The notes beneath the pieces are model-generated. The model was given only the letters and a program-made list of their open reading frames with translations. It searched no databases and was not told where the DNA came from. The position numbers and the translations under genes are program-made. A DNA stretch of 22,827 bases from positions 1 to 22,827 of the forward strand of contig CBFGVX010000055.1 in assembly GCA_965652425.1 (NCBI GenBank), written 5' to 3'. Numbering within the stretch: the first letter of the stretch is position 1; every line of letters starts with the position of its first letter. Positions 7,754 to 13,749 of this stretch are shown piece by piece. This DNA is from JANSXG01 sp965652425 (GTDB taxonomy: Bacteria > Planctomycetota > Phycisphaerae > Phycisphaerales > UBA1924).

Positions 7754-7857
7754 GATTGCGTATGCAATCGCCACCATGCGTCACGATGACGCGAGCTATC
7801 CACCACGCCCCGGAGCGTTCGATCCACATGGGGTGCCGCACTTCCGTACGCGGCACC
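7754..7857 (+). promoter_or_regulatory. Leader with three inverted repeats before the HAF/dockerin gene
   Basis: Three perfect inverted repeats occur in order in the 298-nt gap: GATTGC (7754-7759)/GCAATC (7764-7769) with a 4-nt loop, GCGTCA (7778-7783)/TGACGC (7787-7792) with a 3-nt loop, and GGTGCCGC (7832-7839)/GCGGCACC (7850-7857) with a 10-nt loop. The last ends 32 nt before the start codon. I could not match this to a known riboswitch class. The stems could be protein-binding DNA palindromes or RNA hairpins in the 5' leader. Confidence 0.45.
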
Positions 7858-7889
7858 AACCAACCCCGGCGGCGAATGGAGTCCACTGC

Positions 7890-9164
7890 ATGATTCGGAT
7901 TGGTTTTGGTTTCGCGGCCAGCGCGATGGTCGCAGGTATGGCTACCGCGGCAACACAACAAATCGTAAACCCCCCAGAACCCGGGTGGATCGAACTCGAA
8001 CGCCCCGTCACCCCAGACACCACCCGCGCCTTCTACCCCGCCGCGCTCTCCGGCGATGGCCACACCGTCGTCGGTCGCGAATGGCACACCGACAAGAAAA
8101 ACACCACACCAATCTCACGCGCTGCCGTATGGCACCAAGGAAAGCTCTCCTGGCTCGCCGAACCGGCCCGCAGCGGCACGGTTCCGCCACACGCGCTCGC
8201 CTACGCCATCAACCGCACCGGCAGCGTCATCGCAGGGCTCGCCTCGCTCCCGAACCCACCCGGTCGCTATCTCAACGGCGCCTGCGTCTGGTACAACGGC
8301 GAACCTTTGCATGTCATGCCCGAAAGCGTCGGCAACATCACGCCCGTCCTCCTCGGCGGCTCCGACTCCTCCGGCACCGTCCTCGTCGGTCGCGCGATGA
8401 TCAACGAAACCCGCCACGCCGCATTCGTCATACGCAGCGGCCAGCTCCAGATCCTCGACACCCTCACCGGATCCGGGGGCGAAGCCACCGCCGTCGCCGT
8501 CAGCCACAACGGCGAAGTCGTCGTCGGCTTCAGCACCAACGAAGAAGGCATCCATCAGGCCGTGCGCTGGATCGGTTCCAAAGCCCACCCGCTGTCCAAC
8601 ATGCCATCCTGGGCCACCGCAAGCTACGCCACCGATGTCAACCAGGACGGTTCCGTCGTCGTCGGACGCATCATGTCCGGCGACCTCGCCCTCCACTTCC
8701 GATGGGAAAACGGCGTCCTTGAGGTCCTCGACGGCCTCGACCCCATCGGCGAGCCATCCATACCCTTCGCCCGCGCCGTCCGCACCAACGCCGACGGATC
8801 CGTCGTCGTCGGCGGGTTCAACGACCAGGCCTTCTACTGGACCAAGCAGCGAGGCATGCGAACCCTCAGAAGCGCCGCCGTCGAAAGCGGCATCTCCATC
8901 CCCTGCTGCACGCCGCTCCTCAACGCCCTCGATGTCAGCGACGATGGAAACACCGTCCTCGTCCGGGGCCGAGGCCGCGACCTGGTCATCACCCTCGGCC
9001 GCCCGACCATCCCCGGCGACGCCAACGGCGACGGGGTCGTCAACCTCGACGACCTCAACCTGCTCCTGTCGAGCTTCGGACTCGACGCCAGCGACGGCGA
9101 CCTCAACGGCGACGGGGTCATCAACCTCGACGACCTCAACATCCTCCTGCAACACCTGGGCTGA
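7890..9164 (+). CDS. Secreted HAF-repeat protein with C-terminal dockerin-like EF-hand pair
   Basis: The protein has 424 residues. ATG 7890 is chosen because GGAG (7878-7881) precedes it and the N-terminus becomes a clean signal peptide, MIRIGFGFAASAMVAGMATAA; the frame is open 46 codons further upstream but reads as non-secretory sequence. From about residue 45 to 370 there are about seven repeats of the HAF type (D-G-S-V-V-V-G, about 20 variable residues, then A-F/V-R-W-x-x-G-x-h-x-x-L), for example NQDGSVVVG and NADGSVVVGG. Such repeats are predicted to form a beta-propeller-like extracellular structure. Residues 376-424 carry two EF-hand loops, GDANGDGVVNLDDL and GDLNGDGVINLDDL. It is probably secreted or surface-held, with Ca2+-bound tail. 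A structural or binding role is likely; no catalytic residues are recognised. Confidence 0.88.
   Translation: MIRIGFGFAASAMVAGMATAATQQIVNPPEPGWIELERPVTPDTTRAFYPAALSGDGHTVVGREWHTDKKNTTPISRAAVWHQGKLSWLAEPARSGTVPPHALAYAINRTGSVIAGLASLPNPPGRYLNGACVWYNGEPLHVMPESVGNITPVLLGGSDSSGTVLVGRAMINETRHAAFVIRSGQLQILDTLTGSGGEATAVAVSHNGEVVVGFSTNEEGIHQAVRWIGSKAHPLSNMPSWATASYATDVNQDGSVVVGRIMSGDLALHFRWENGVLEVLDGLDPIGEPSIPFARAVRTNADGSVVVGGFNDQAFYWTKQRGMRTLRSAAVESGISIPCCTPLLNALDVSDDGNTVLVRGRGRDLVITLGRPTIPGDANGDGVVNLDDLNLLLSSFGLDASDGDLNGDGVINLDDLNILLQHLG
9024..9149 (+). repeat. Internal direct repeat encoding the two EF-hand loops
   Basis: The 45-nt segments 9024-9068 and 9105-9149 are nearly identical at the DNA level (a few differences), offset by 81 nt, i.e. 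27 codons. Each encodes N-G-D-G-V-(V/I)-N-L-D-D-L-N. The DNA identity suggests recent duplication or gene-conversion between the two dockerin halves. Confidence 0.75.
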
Positions 9165-9170
9165 GCGCGC

Positions 9171-9620
9171 TCAACCGCGCAGATCGAGCGAACCACGCGC
9201 CTGCGCGATGCTGGCCGCCGCGGCGTTCTTCATCGCCGGATTGCGGTACATCGGGATCGCCGCCGACGCATACGCATCGCGAACCGGCGCGCTCTTCGCC
9301 TCCAGCACCGCACGGATCGAGTCCGACCGACGCAGGTCCGCCAGGTTCGTCGTCGGCTCCGCGCCGTCTTCGGTGAACCGGATCCCGCCGGGAACCCGCG
9401 CCCCGACCAGCGACTCGAATCGCTCCGCGCGCCCGGCTTCGGTCGGCCGAACGCTCTCGACCCGCCCGCTCAGCTGCGCCCGGTCCACCCCGCGATCAGA
9501 CAGATCGAGCGCAGGCGTGCTCTGCCGCGCAACAGGAGCCACTGGCTGCACCGTCGGGCGCGTCTGCACGCCGTACACGCGGGCCAGATGAATCGGGATG
9601 GAGGGGGGAGAGACCTTCAT
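9171..9620 (-). CDS. Hypothetical 149-residue protein
   Basis: I do not recognise this protein. It starts at ATG 9620 with only a weak GAAG ribosome-site candidate. The sequence has no signal peptide, transmembrane segment or cysteine. Residues 15-60 are rich in Pro, Arg, Ser and Val and probably disordered. Residues 60-90 include RFESLVGARVPGGIRF, and the C-terminal 60 residues look helical and Ala-rich (DSIRAVLEAKSAPVRDAYASAA). Size and composition recall small regulatory or chaperone-type proteins of flagellar or secretion systems, but nothing in the neighbourhood supports that. It converges with the HAF/dockerin gene with a 6-nt gap. Reading-frame conservation and codon use look like a real gene. 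Confidence 0.6.
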   Translation of the reverse strand: MKVSPPSIPIHLARVYGVQTRPTVQPVAPVARQSTPALDLSDRGVDRAQLSGRVESVRPTEAGRAERFESLVGARVPGGIRFTEDGAEPTTNLADLRRSDSIRAVLEAKSAPVRDAYASAAIPMYRNPAMKNAAAASIAQARGSLDLRG

Positions 9621-9629
9621 GACACTTCG

Positions 9630-9641
9630 ATCTTCGAAGAT
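9630..9641. repeat. 12-bp perfect palindrome ATCTTCGAAGAT
   Basis: The perfect palindrome sits 10 nt upstream of the start codon of the hypothetical protein gene at 9620 (-). It could be an operator or a small hairpin affecting translation initiation; chance cannot be excluded. Confidence 0.4.
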
Positions 9642-9769
9642 AGCCGCCGATCGCCCCGTGTCGAGCGGGTAACTCGCGCTGGACCCTGCAAAAAGCGCTG
9701 CAACCGCCTCGTTTCGGCAGATCTTGCGCCCCGGCCCGGTTCGCGGACCAACCCTACACCATCACCAAA

Positions 9770-9853
9770 TGCGGGCGACAGGAATCGAACCTGCACGTCG
9801 TTTAAGACACGGGAACCTAAATCCCGCGCGTCTGCCAGTTCCGCCACGCCCGC
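9770..9853 (-). tRNA. tRNA-Leu (anticodon UAG)
   Basis: Read on the minus strand, the gene starts GCGGGCG (9853-9847), pairs with CGCCCGC at 9777-9771 and has discriminator A at 9770. The D arm contains GGCGGAACTGGCAGAC. The anticodon stem CGGGA/TCCCG encloses the loop TTTAGGT, giving anticodon UAG, which reads CUN leucine codons. A long variable arm (type II tRNA) follows, then a T arm with GGTTCGATTCC. The 84-nt length and the start of the molecule match bacterial tRNA-Leu(UAG). The 3' CCA is not encoded: TTT follows the discriminator. Confidence 0.97.
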
Positions 9854-9862
9854 AGCAGCCGC

Positions 9863-9868
9863 ATCTTA
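9863..9868 (-). promoter_or_regulatory. Possible -10 element of the tRNA-Leu gene
   Basis: TAAGAT on the minus strand lies 9 nt before the tRNA 5' end, the distance expected for a start site just ahead of the mature RNA. No convincing -35 hexamer is seen. Confidence 0.35.
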
Positions 9869-10025
9869 GCTTCGGGATTGACCGGTGGGGCGGCGAAAAT
9901 CCCAAACGATCCGCCCCGCTCTCTCGGGTAGCATGATGATCGCACGCATCGTGAACGAACGGACCACCGTTTCCAAACAACTCGGTGAACCACAACTCCC
10001 ACCCAATCCGGGAGAGGAACATTCC

Positions 10026-10886
10026 ATGGGACTCGGCAAAGCACTCAGCGCAAACATCGCCCCCCTGCTGCTGCGAACCGGCATCGCCGCCACATTCATC
10101 TGGATCGGCACGCCCATGCTCCGCACCATGGACCTCACCCCCGAGCAGACCGCTCGCCTGGCCAACGCCGAAATCCGCACCCCAACCCCCGCCAGCATCG
10201 AGACACCACAGCCCGAACCCCCAGCCGACCGCCCCGACACCGAGGCAGACCCCACACCCCCCGCACCGCCCCCGCTCGCGGGAATCTCGCTCACTCGTCG
10301 CAGCACCCAGCCCCAGACCGAGCCAGACACCTCCGCACGCACACCGGCCACCACTCAATACCGGCCCGAACAGTTCATCGGCACCACCCAGCAGTCCCGC
10401 CGATGGGTGCTCGTCAGTCTGACCGCGCTCGACGCCGCCCAGCCCGTCGACGACGGCGATCCCGCCACACCCTACCGCTCCGTCCTCCCTCCCTCCGTGG
10501 CGAACGGCGGCCTCTGGGTCAAAGTCTCTTCGATCGCCTTCGCGCTCATCGTCGCCTTCGGCGGCTGGGCCGTCGCCATCGGTTTCTTTACCCGAGTGTG
10601 GGCATTCCTTCTCGCGATCTGCACCGCACTCTCTCTCTGGGTCCTCGAGCTCGGCCCCGCATGGGCCGCTCACGAGGGCGTGCTCGGCTTCATGCCCGAC
10701 CCGCAGATCGTCGATCCCGAGAGCGCCACCGTCATCTGGATGCGCCTCATGCTGCACCTCGTCGTGCTGCTCACCTCGCTCGCCCTGCTCATCCTCGGAC
10801 CCGGCAAACTCAGTCTCGATGCGCTCATGTTCCGCGGCTCAAGCCGACGCTCCGGCTTCGATGGAGACGACGGCTCATCGGAGTAG
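10026..10886 (+). CDS. DoxX-like membrane protein with a Pro/Thr-rich insert
   Basis: The protein has 286 residues. ATG 10026 is chosen because GGAGAGG (10011-10017) lies 8 nt upstream; longer in-frame extensions do not read as protein. Four hydrophobic helices are visible at about 10-30, 165-185, 190-210 and 238-260. The C-terminal ILGPGKLSLDALMF closely matches the DoxX family ending (GPG-x-x-SLDALL). Between helices 1 and 2 there is an unusual extracytoplasmic stretch of about 120 residues, strongly rich in Pro, Thr, Glu and Gln (45-115), absent from typical 130-150-residue DoxX proteins. DoxX proteins are small inner-membrane proteins linked to quinone or thiosulfate oxidation and redox stress; the role here is unknown. 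It is first in a tight operon with the VWA/TolQ/ExbD genes (9-nt gap to the next). Confidence 0.8.
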   Translation: MGLGKALSANIAPLLLRTGIAATFIWIGTPMLRTMDLTPEQTARLANAEIRTPTPASIETPQPEPPADRPDTEADPTPPAPPPLAGISLTRRSTQPQTEPDTSARTPATTQYRPEQFIGTTQQSRRWVLVSLTALDAAQPVDDGDPATPYRSVLPPSVANGGLWVKVSSIAFALIVAFGGWAVAIGFFTRVWAFLLAICTALSLWVLELGPAWAAHEGVLGFMPDPQIVDPESATVIWMRLMLHLVVLLTSLALLILGPGKLSLDALMFRGSSRRSGFDGDDGSSE

Positions 10887-10895
10887 ACTGGTGGC

Positions 10896-11912
10896 ATGAA
10901 ACGCCCCAGCGCCCACACCCCCGAGCGCGTCCGCCTCGCCCTGCCGTGGGCGGTGTCGCTCGCGCTCCACGGTGCGCTGATCGTCTCCGGGCTCTTCCTC
11001 GTCTGGTCGGTCTCCCGCCCCCAGCCGCCCGAGACCCCGCCCGTCGAAACCAGCTTCTTCAACCCGGCCATGGCCCCCAACAGCCCGGACGATCAGGACG
11101 AGGACACCTCCTCCGATCAGCCGACCCTGCCGCAATTGCCGCGCCCCGAGCCGCTGCGTGAAGCGCTGGAACCGCCGCGCCCCGACCTGATGAACCCCGT
11201 CGTTCCCCCCTCGAACCAGCCCCAGCCCCCCACCGAGCGCACCCAGGGCGAACTCGAACGCGAACTCGATGCCCGCATGCAGCGCCGCTACCCCGAGGTC
11301 CGCTTCGCCGGGCTCGGCGCCGGCAACGCCCAGGATGTCGTCTATGTCATCGATGCGTCCGGCTCGATGGTCAGCTCGCTCCCCAGCGTCAAGGCCATGC
11401 TCAAACAGTCGATGGACCAGCTCAGCGCGACCCAGCGCTTCCAGGTCATCCTCTTCACCGACAACGGCTTCGTCGTCGCCCCCGACCCCGCCAACCCCGC
11501 CATGCAGCGACAGTGGCGCCTCATCCGCGCCCTGCGCGAGAACCGCGACGGCGTCGGCGAATGGGTCGACAGCGTCCAGGCGTCCGGCCGCGGCAACCCG
11601 GTCCCCGCCCTCGAACAGGCCGTCGCGCTCCTCCAGGCCTCCGAAACCGGCGCCATCTTCATCCTCTCGCGCGCCAGCGCCGGATCCGGCGCGTGGGAAC
11701 AGAGCCGCGAGCAGATCCTCGCCACCCTCAACCGCCTCAACCCGCGCAACGACCGCACCGGCCGGCGCCGCCTCTCCATCCACTCCATCCAGTTCATCGA
11801 CCTCGACTCCGCCGGAGTCCTCGAAGCCATCGCCCGCGAGCACGGATCTCCCCGCGGCGAATCGTTTACCGTGATCTCACGCGAACAGCTCGACGACCTG
11901 CTCGCCCCCTGA
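10896..11912 (+). CDS. VWA-domain protein with TonB-like N-terminal membrane anchor
   Basis: This 338-residue protein starts at ATG 10896, 9 nt after the DoxX stop. Residues 15-38 (LPWAVSLALHGALIVSGLFLVWSV) form one membrane helix of the TonB/TolA kind, including the conserved SLxLH pattern by which those proteins contact ExbB-ExbD or TolQ-TolR. Residues 40-115 are Pro-rich and periplasmic, as in TonB. Residues 118-132 are charged and helical. From 147 to 330 there is a von Willebrand A domain beginning DVVYVIDASGSM, with MIDAS residues Asp153, Ser155 and Ser157. The later MIDAS Thr (usual GGTN; here GRGN) and Asp (usual SDG; here SRAS) are missing, so metal binding may be weak. The following genes supply TolQ- and ExbD-type partners. 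It is inferred to be the periplasm-spanning effector of this system. Confidence 0.85.
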   Translation: MKRPSAHTPERVRLALPWAVSLALHGALIVSGLFLVWSVSRPQPPETPPVETSFFNPAMAPNSPDDQDEDTSSDQPTLPQLPRPEPLREALEPPRPDLMNPVVPPSNQPQPPTERTQGELERELDARMQRRYPEVRFAGLGAGNAQDVVYVIDASGSMVSSLPSVKAMLKQSMDQLSATQRFQVILFTDNGFVVAPDPANPAMQRQWRLIRALRENRDGVGEWVDSVQASGRGNPVPALEQAVALLQASETGAIFILSRASAGSGAWEQSREQILATLNRLNPRNDRTGRRRLSIHSIQFIDLDSAGVLEAIAREHGSPRGESFTVISREQLDDLLAP

Positions 11913-11960
11913 CCCGCAAACACCCACACGCACCACCTCACCCGACCCCACCGGAGCAGC

Positions 11961-12746
11961 ATGCAACGGATACACAACGCAGCGGCGTGCGCCGTCGGAC
12001 TCCTCCTCGCTGGCCCCCTCGCGCTGGCTCAGGACGAGCCGCAGCGACAGACCACCTCGCTCTTCGAGGCCTTCTTCGTCCAGCGCCACGCCGACACCGG
12101 CAACATCGAGCTGCTCGGCACCGCCATCATCTGGCTCCTGCTCGCGCTCTCCGCGCTCTGCATCGGCCTGATCATCTCGATCGCGATGGACTCCAAGCGC
12201 GAGAACATCCTGCCCGAGCCAACCCTCAAGGCCGCCCGCGCCGCCCTCGAGAAAGCCGATTACGACAGCGGCCTGCGCGCCGTTTCCGACGATGAGTCCT
12301 TCTTCGCCCGCGTCCTCCACGCCGCGCTGCTCGACGCCAAGAGCGGCTTCGGCTCCATGATCCGCGGCCTCGACCAGACCGCCGAAGAACTCACCATCAA
12401 GCGCCTCCGTCGCGTCGAACCCCTCAATGTCATCGGCGGCGTCGCCCCCATGATCGGCCTCTTCGGCACGGTCTACGGCATGATCCTCGCCTTCCGCGAG
12501 ATCGTCGCCTCCGGCGGCACGCCCAACCCCGTCGGCCTCGCCGCCGGCATCGGCACCGCCCTCACCACCACCTTCTGGGGCCTCGTCGTCGCCATCCCCG
12601 CCCTCGCCGGCTACGCCCTGCTGCGTAATAAGATCGATGCGCTCACCGTCGAGGCCACGCGCGAAGCCGAAGAACTCATCAACCGCTTCAAGCCCGCCGA
12701 GAACGGCAAGACCACCAACACCCCCAAGGCGAACACGAGCGCGTGA
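11961..12746 (+). CDS. MotA/TolQ/ExbB-family proton-channel protein
   Basis: The protein has 261 residues from ATG 11961, with GGAG 4 nt upstream. An unusual cleavable-type signal (residues 1-24, ending LALAQ) precedes the usual three-helix topology: helices at about 53-75, 154-180 and 198-222 with a cytoplasmic domain at 78-150. The conserved motif PLNVIGGVAPMIGLFGTVYGMILAF at 154-178 and GIGTALTTTFWGLVVAIPAL at 197-215 are the family signature, in which the Thr-rich third helix lines the proton path. Family members form pentamers around an ExbD/TolR dimer and convert the proton motive force into mechanical work. The stop overlaps the next start by 4 nt (GTGA), which implies translational coupling with the ExbD gene. 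Confidence 0.95.
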   Translation: MQRIHNAAACAVGLLLAGPLALAQDEPQRQTTSLFEAFFVQRHADTGNIELLGTAIIWLLLALSALCIGLIISIAMDSKRENILPEPTLKAARAALEKADYDSGLRAVSDDESFFARVLHAALLDAKSGFGSMIRGLDQTAEELTIKRLRRVEPLNVIGGVAPMIGLFGTVYGMILAFREIVASGGTPNPVGLAAGIGTALTTTFWGLVVAIPALAGYALLRNKIDALTVEATREAEELINRFKPAENGKTTNTPKANTSA

Positions 12747-13192
12747 AGTCCAAGGTCTACCAGCGCGGTGCAGCGGGGGTCGAGGCGAACATGACGCCCA
12801 TGATCGATGTCGTGTTCCTGCTCATCATCTTCTTCATGCTCGTCAGCCAGATCCAGCGCGCCCGCCTCGTCGAACTCGAACTGCCCGAGATCCAGAACGC
12901 CGCGGCGACCGCGCCCCCGCGCGACGCCGTCCTCGTCATCAATGTCGTCCCCACCGAGGGCGACACCCCCGCCTACCGCCTCGGCACGCTCGAATTCTCC
13001 GGAGACCGCGCGGGCCGCAGCGCGCTCACCCGCCAACTCGTGCGCGAACGCGAACGCACCGCCGACCCCGTCGTGCTCGTCCGCGCCGACCGCACCGAGC
13101 CCTACGAGCGCGTCCACCCCGTCCTGCAGGCCGTCAGCGAAGCGGGGCTGACGCGCGTCCACCTGCTCACCCTCACGGAGGACCTGCCGTGA
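12743..13192 (+). CDS. ExbD/TolR-family protein, first copy
   Basis: This 149-residue protein starts at GTG 12743, overlapping the TolQ-like stop by 4 nt. Residues 1-18 are cytoplasmic. One membrane helix at 18-36 (MTPMIDVVFLLIIFFMLVS) carries the essential proton-accepting Asp22, equivalent to Asp25 of ExbD and Asp23 of TolR. Residues 40-149 form the periplasmic domain, with the usual family ending (DP-VVLVRADRTEPYERVHPVLQAVSEAGLTRV) that recalls the ExbD/TolR peptidoglycan- or partner-binding fold. The residues needed for function look intact. Its stop is overlapped by the GTG of a second ExbD gene. Confidence 0.95.
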   Translation: MKSKVYQRGAAGVEANMTPMIDVVFLLIIFFMLVSQIQRARLVELELPEIQNAAATAPPRDAVLVINVVPTEGDTPAYRLGTLEFSGDRAGRSALTRQLVRERERTADPVVLVRADRTEPYERVHPVLQAVSEAGLTRVHLLTLTEDLP

Positions 13193-13740
13193 GCCAGCGC
13201 ATCGACCTGCACAACCTCGGCTGGGGCGAGCCCGTCATCGAGCGCTCCGGCGAAGAGCCGCTCGGCCAGCGCCGAACCCTGCAGCGCCACGCCCGCGTCC
13301 GGCGCGCCTCAATCATCCTGAACTTCACCGCGATGATCGATGTCGTCTTCCTCCTGCTGCTCTACTTCATGCTCACCGCCGACTTCGCCCGCCAGGAAGA
13401 CGCCTTCGCGCTCGACCTGCCCGGCCAGGGCCAGTCCGAGCAGGCCGATGACCCCTTCGCGCTGCCCGTCCAGCCAATCCTCGTCAGCGTCCGCTCGCTC
13501 GGCGACGGCAAGGACCAGTACGCCCTGCGCACCGATTCGCCGCTGATCCCCGAAGCAAACTCCTACGACGAACTCTCCGAGGCCTTCGCCGCCCTCGCCG
13601 GCGACCTGCTCACGCTCGACCACGAGATCGTCGTCGCCCCCGAGCCGGCAACCCGCTGGGAGCACACGCTCGGCGCGTACAACGCCGTCACCCGCAACGG
13701 CTTCGAGCGCGTCCGCTTTGCCCGCCCGAGCGCGGAGTAG
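13189..13740 (+). CDS. ExbD/TolR-family protein, second copy
   Basis: This 183-residue protein is taken to start at GTG 13189, which overlaps the stop of the first ExbD gene by 4 nt and has GGAG (13177-13180) 8 nt upstream. The frame is open well upstream but reads as antisense-like Arg/Pro-rich sequence, so that part is not coding. The cytoplasmic N-terminal part is long for the family (about 42 residues, strongly charged). The membrane helix at 43-63 (ILNFTAMIDVVFLLLLYFML) keeps the essential Asp51. The periplasmic part is about 120 residues and ends in PATRWEHTLGAYNAVTRNGFERVRF. The two ExbD copies differ clearly in sequence and length, so they could form a heterodimer in the TolQ-like pentamer. 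Confidence 0.92.
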   Translation: MSQRIDLHNLGWGEPVIERSGEEPLGQRRTLQRHARVRRASIILNFTAMIDVVFLLLLYFMLTADFARQEDAFALDLPGQGQSEQADDPFALPVQPILVSVRSLGDGKDQYALRTDSPLIPEANSYDELSEAFAALAGDLLTLDHEIVVAPEPATRWEHTLGAYNAVTRNGFERVRFARPSAE

Positions 13741-13749
13741 GATGTGCCC

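Noticed and set aside
8115..9155. 346-codon minus-strand frame opposite the HAF/dockerin gene
   Set aside because: Val/Asp/Glu/Gly-rich translation produced by reading the repeated Asp/Gly codons backward; the plus strand has signal peptide, repeats and EF-hands.
9770..9853. Integration (att) site at the tRNA-Leu gene
   Set aside because: No integrase gene and no duplicated tRNA 3' end are seen nearby, so there is no sign of an integrated element.
12637..13188. In-frame upstream extension of the second ExbD gene
   Set aside because: It is Arg/Pro-rich, overlaps the TolQ and first ExbD genes in another frame, and the GTG at 13189 has a good ribosome site and a natural family start.
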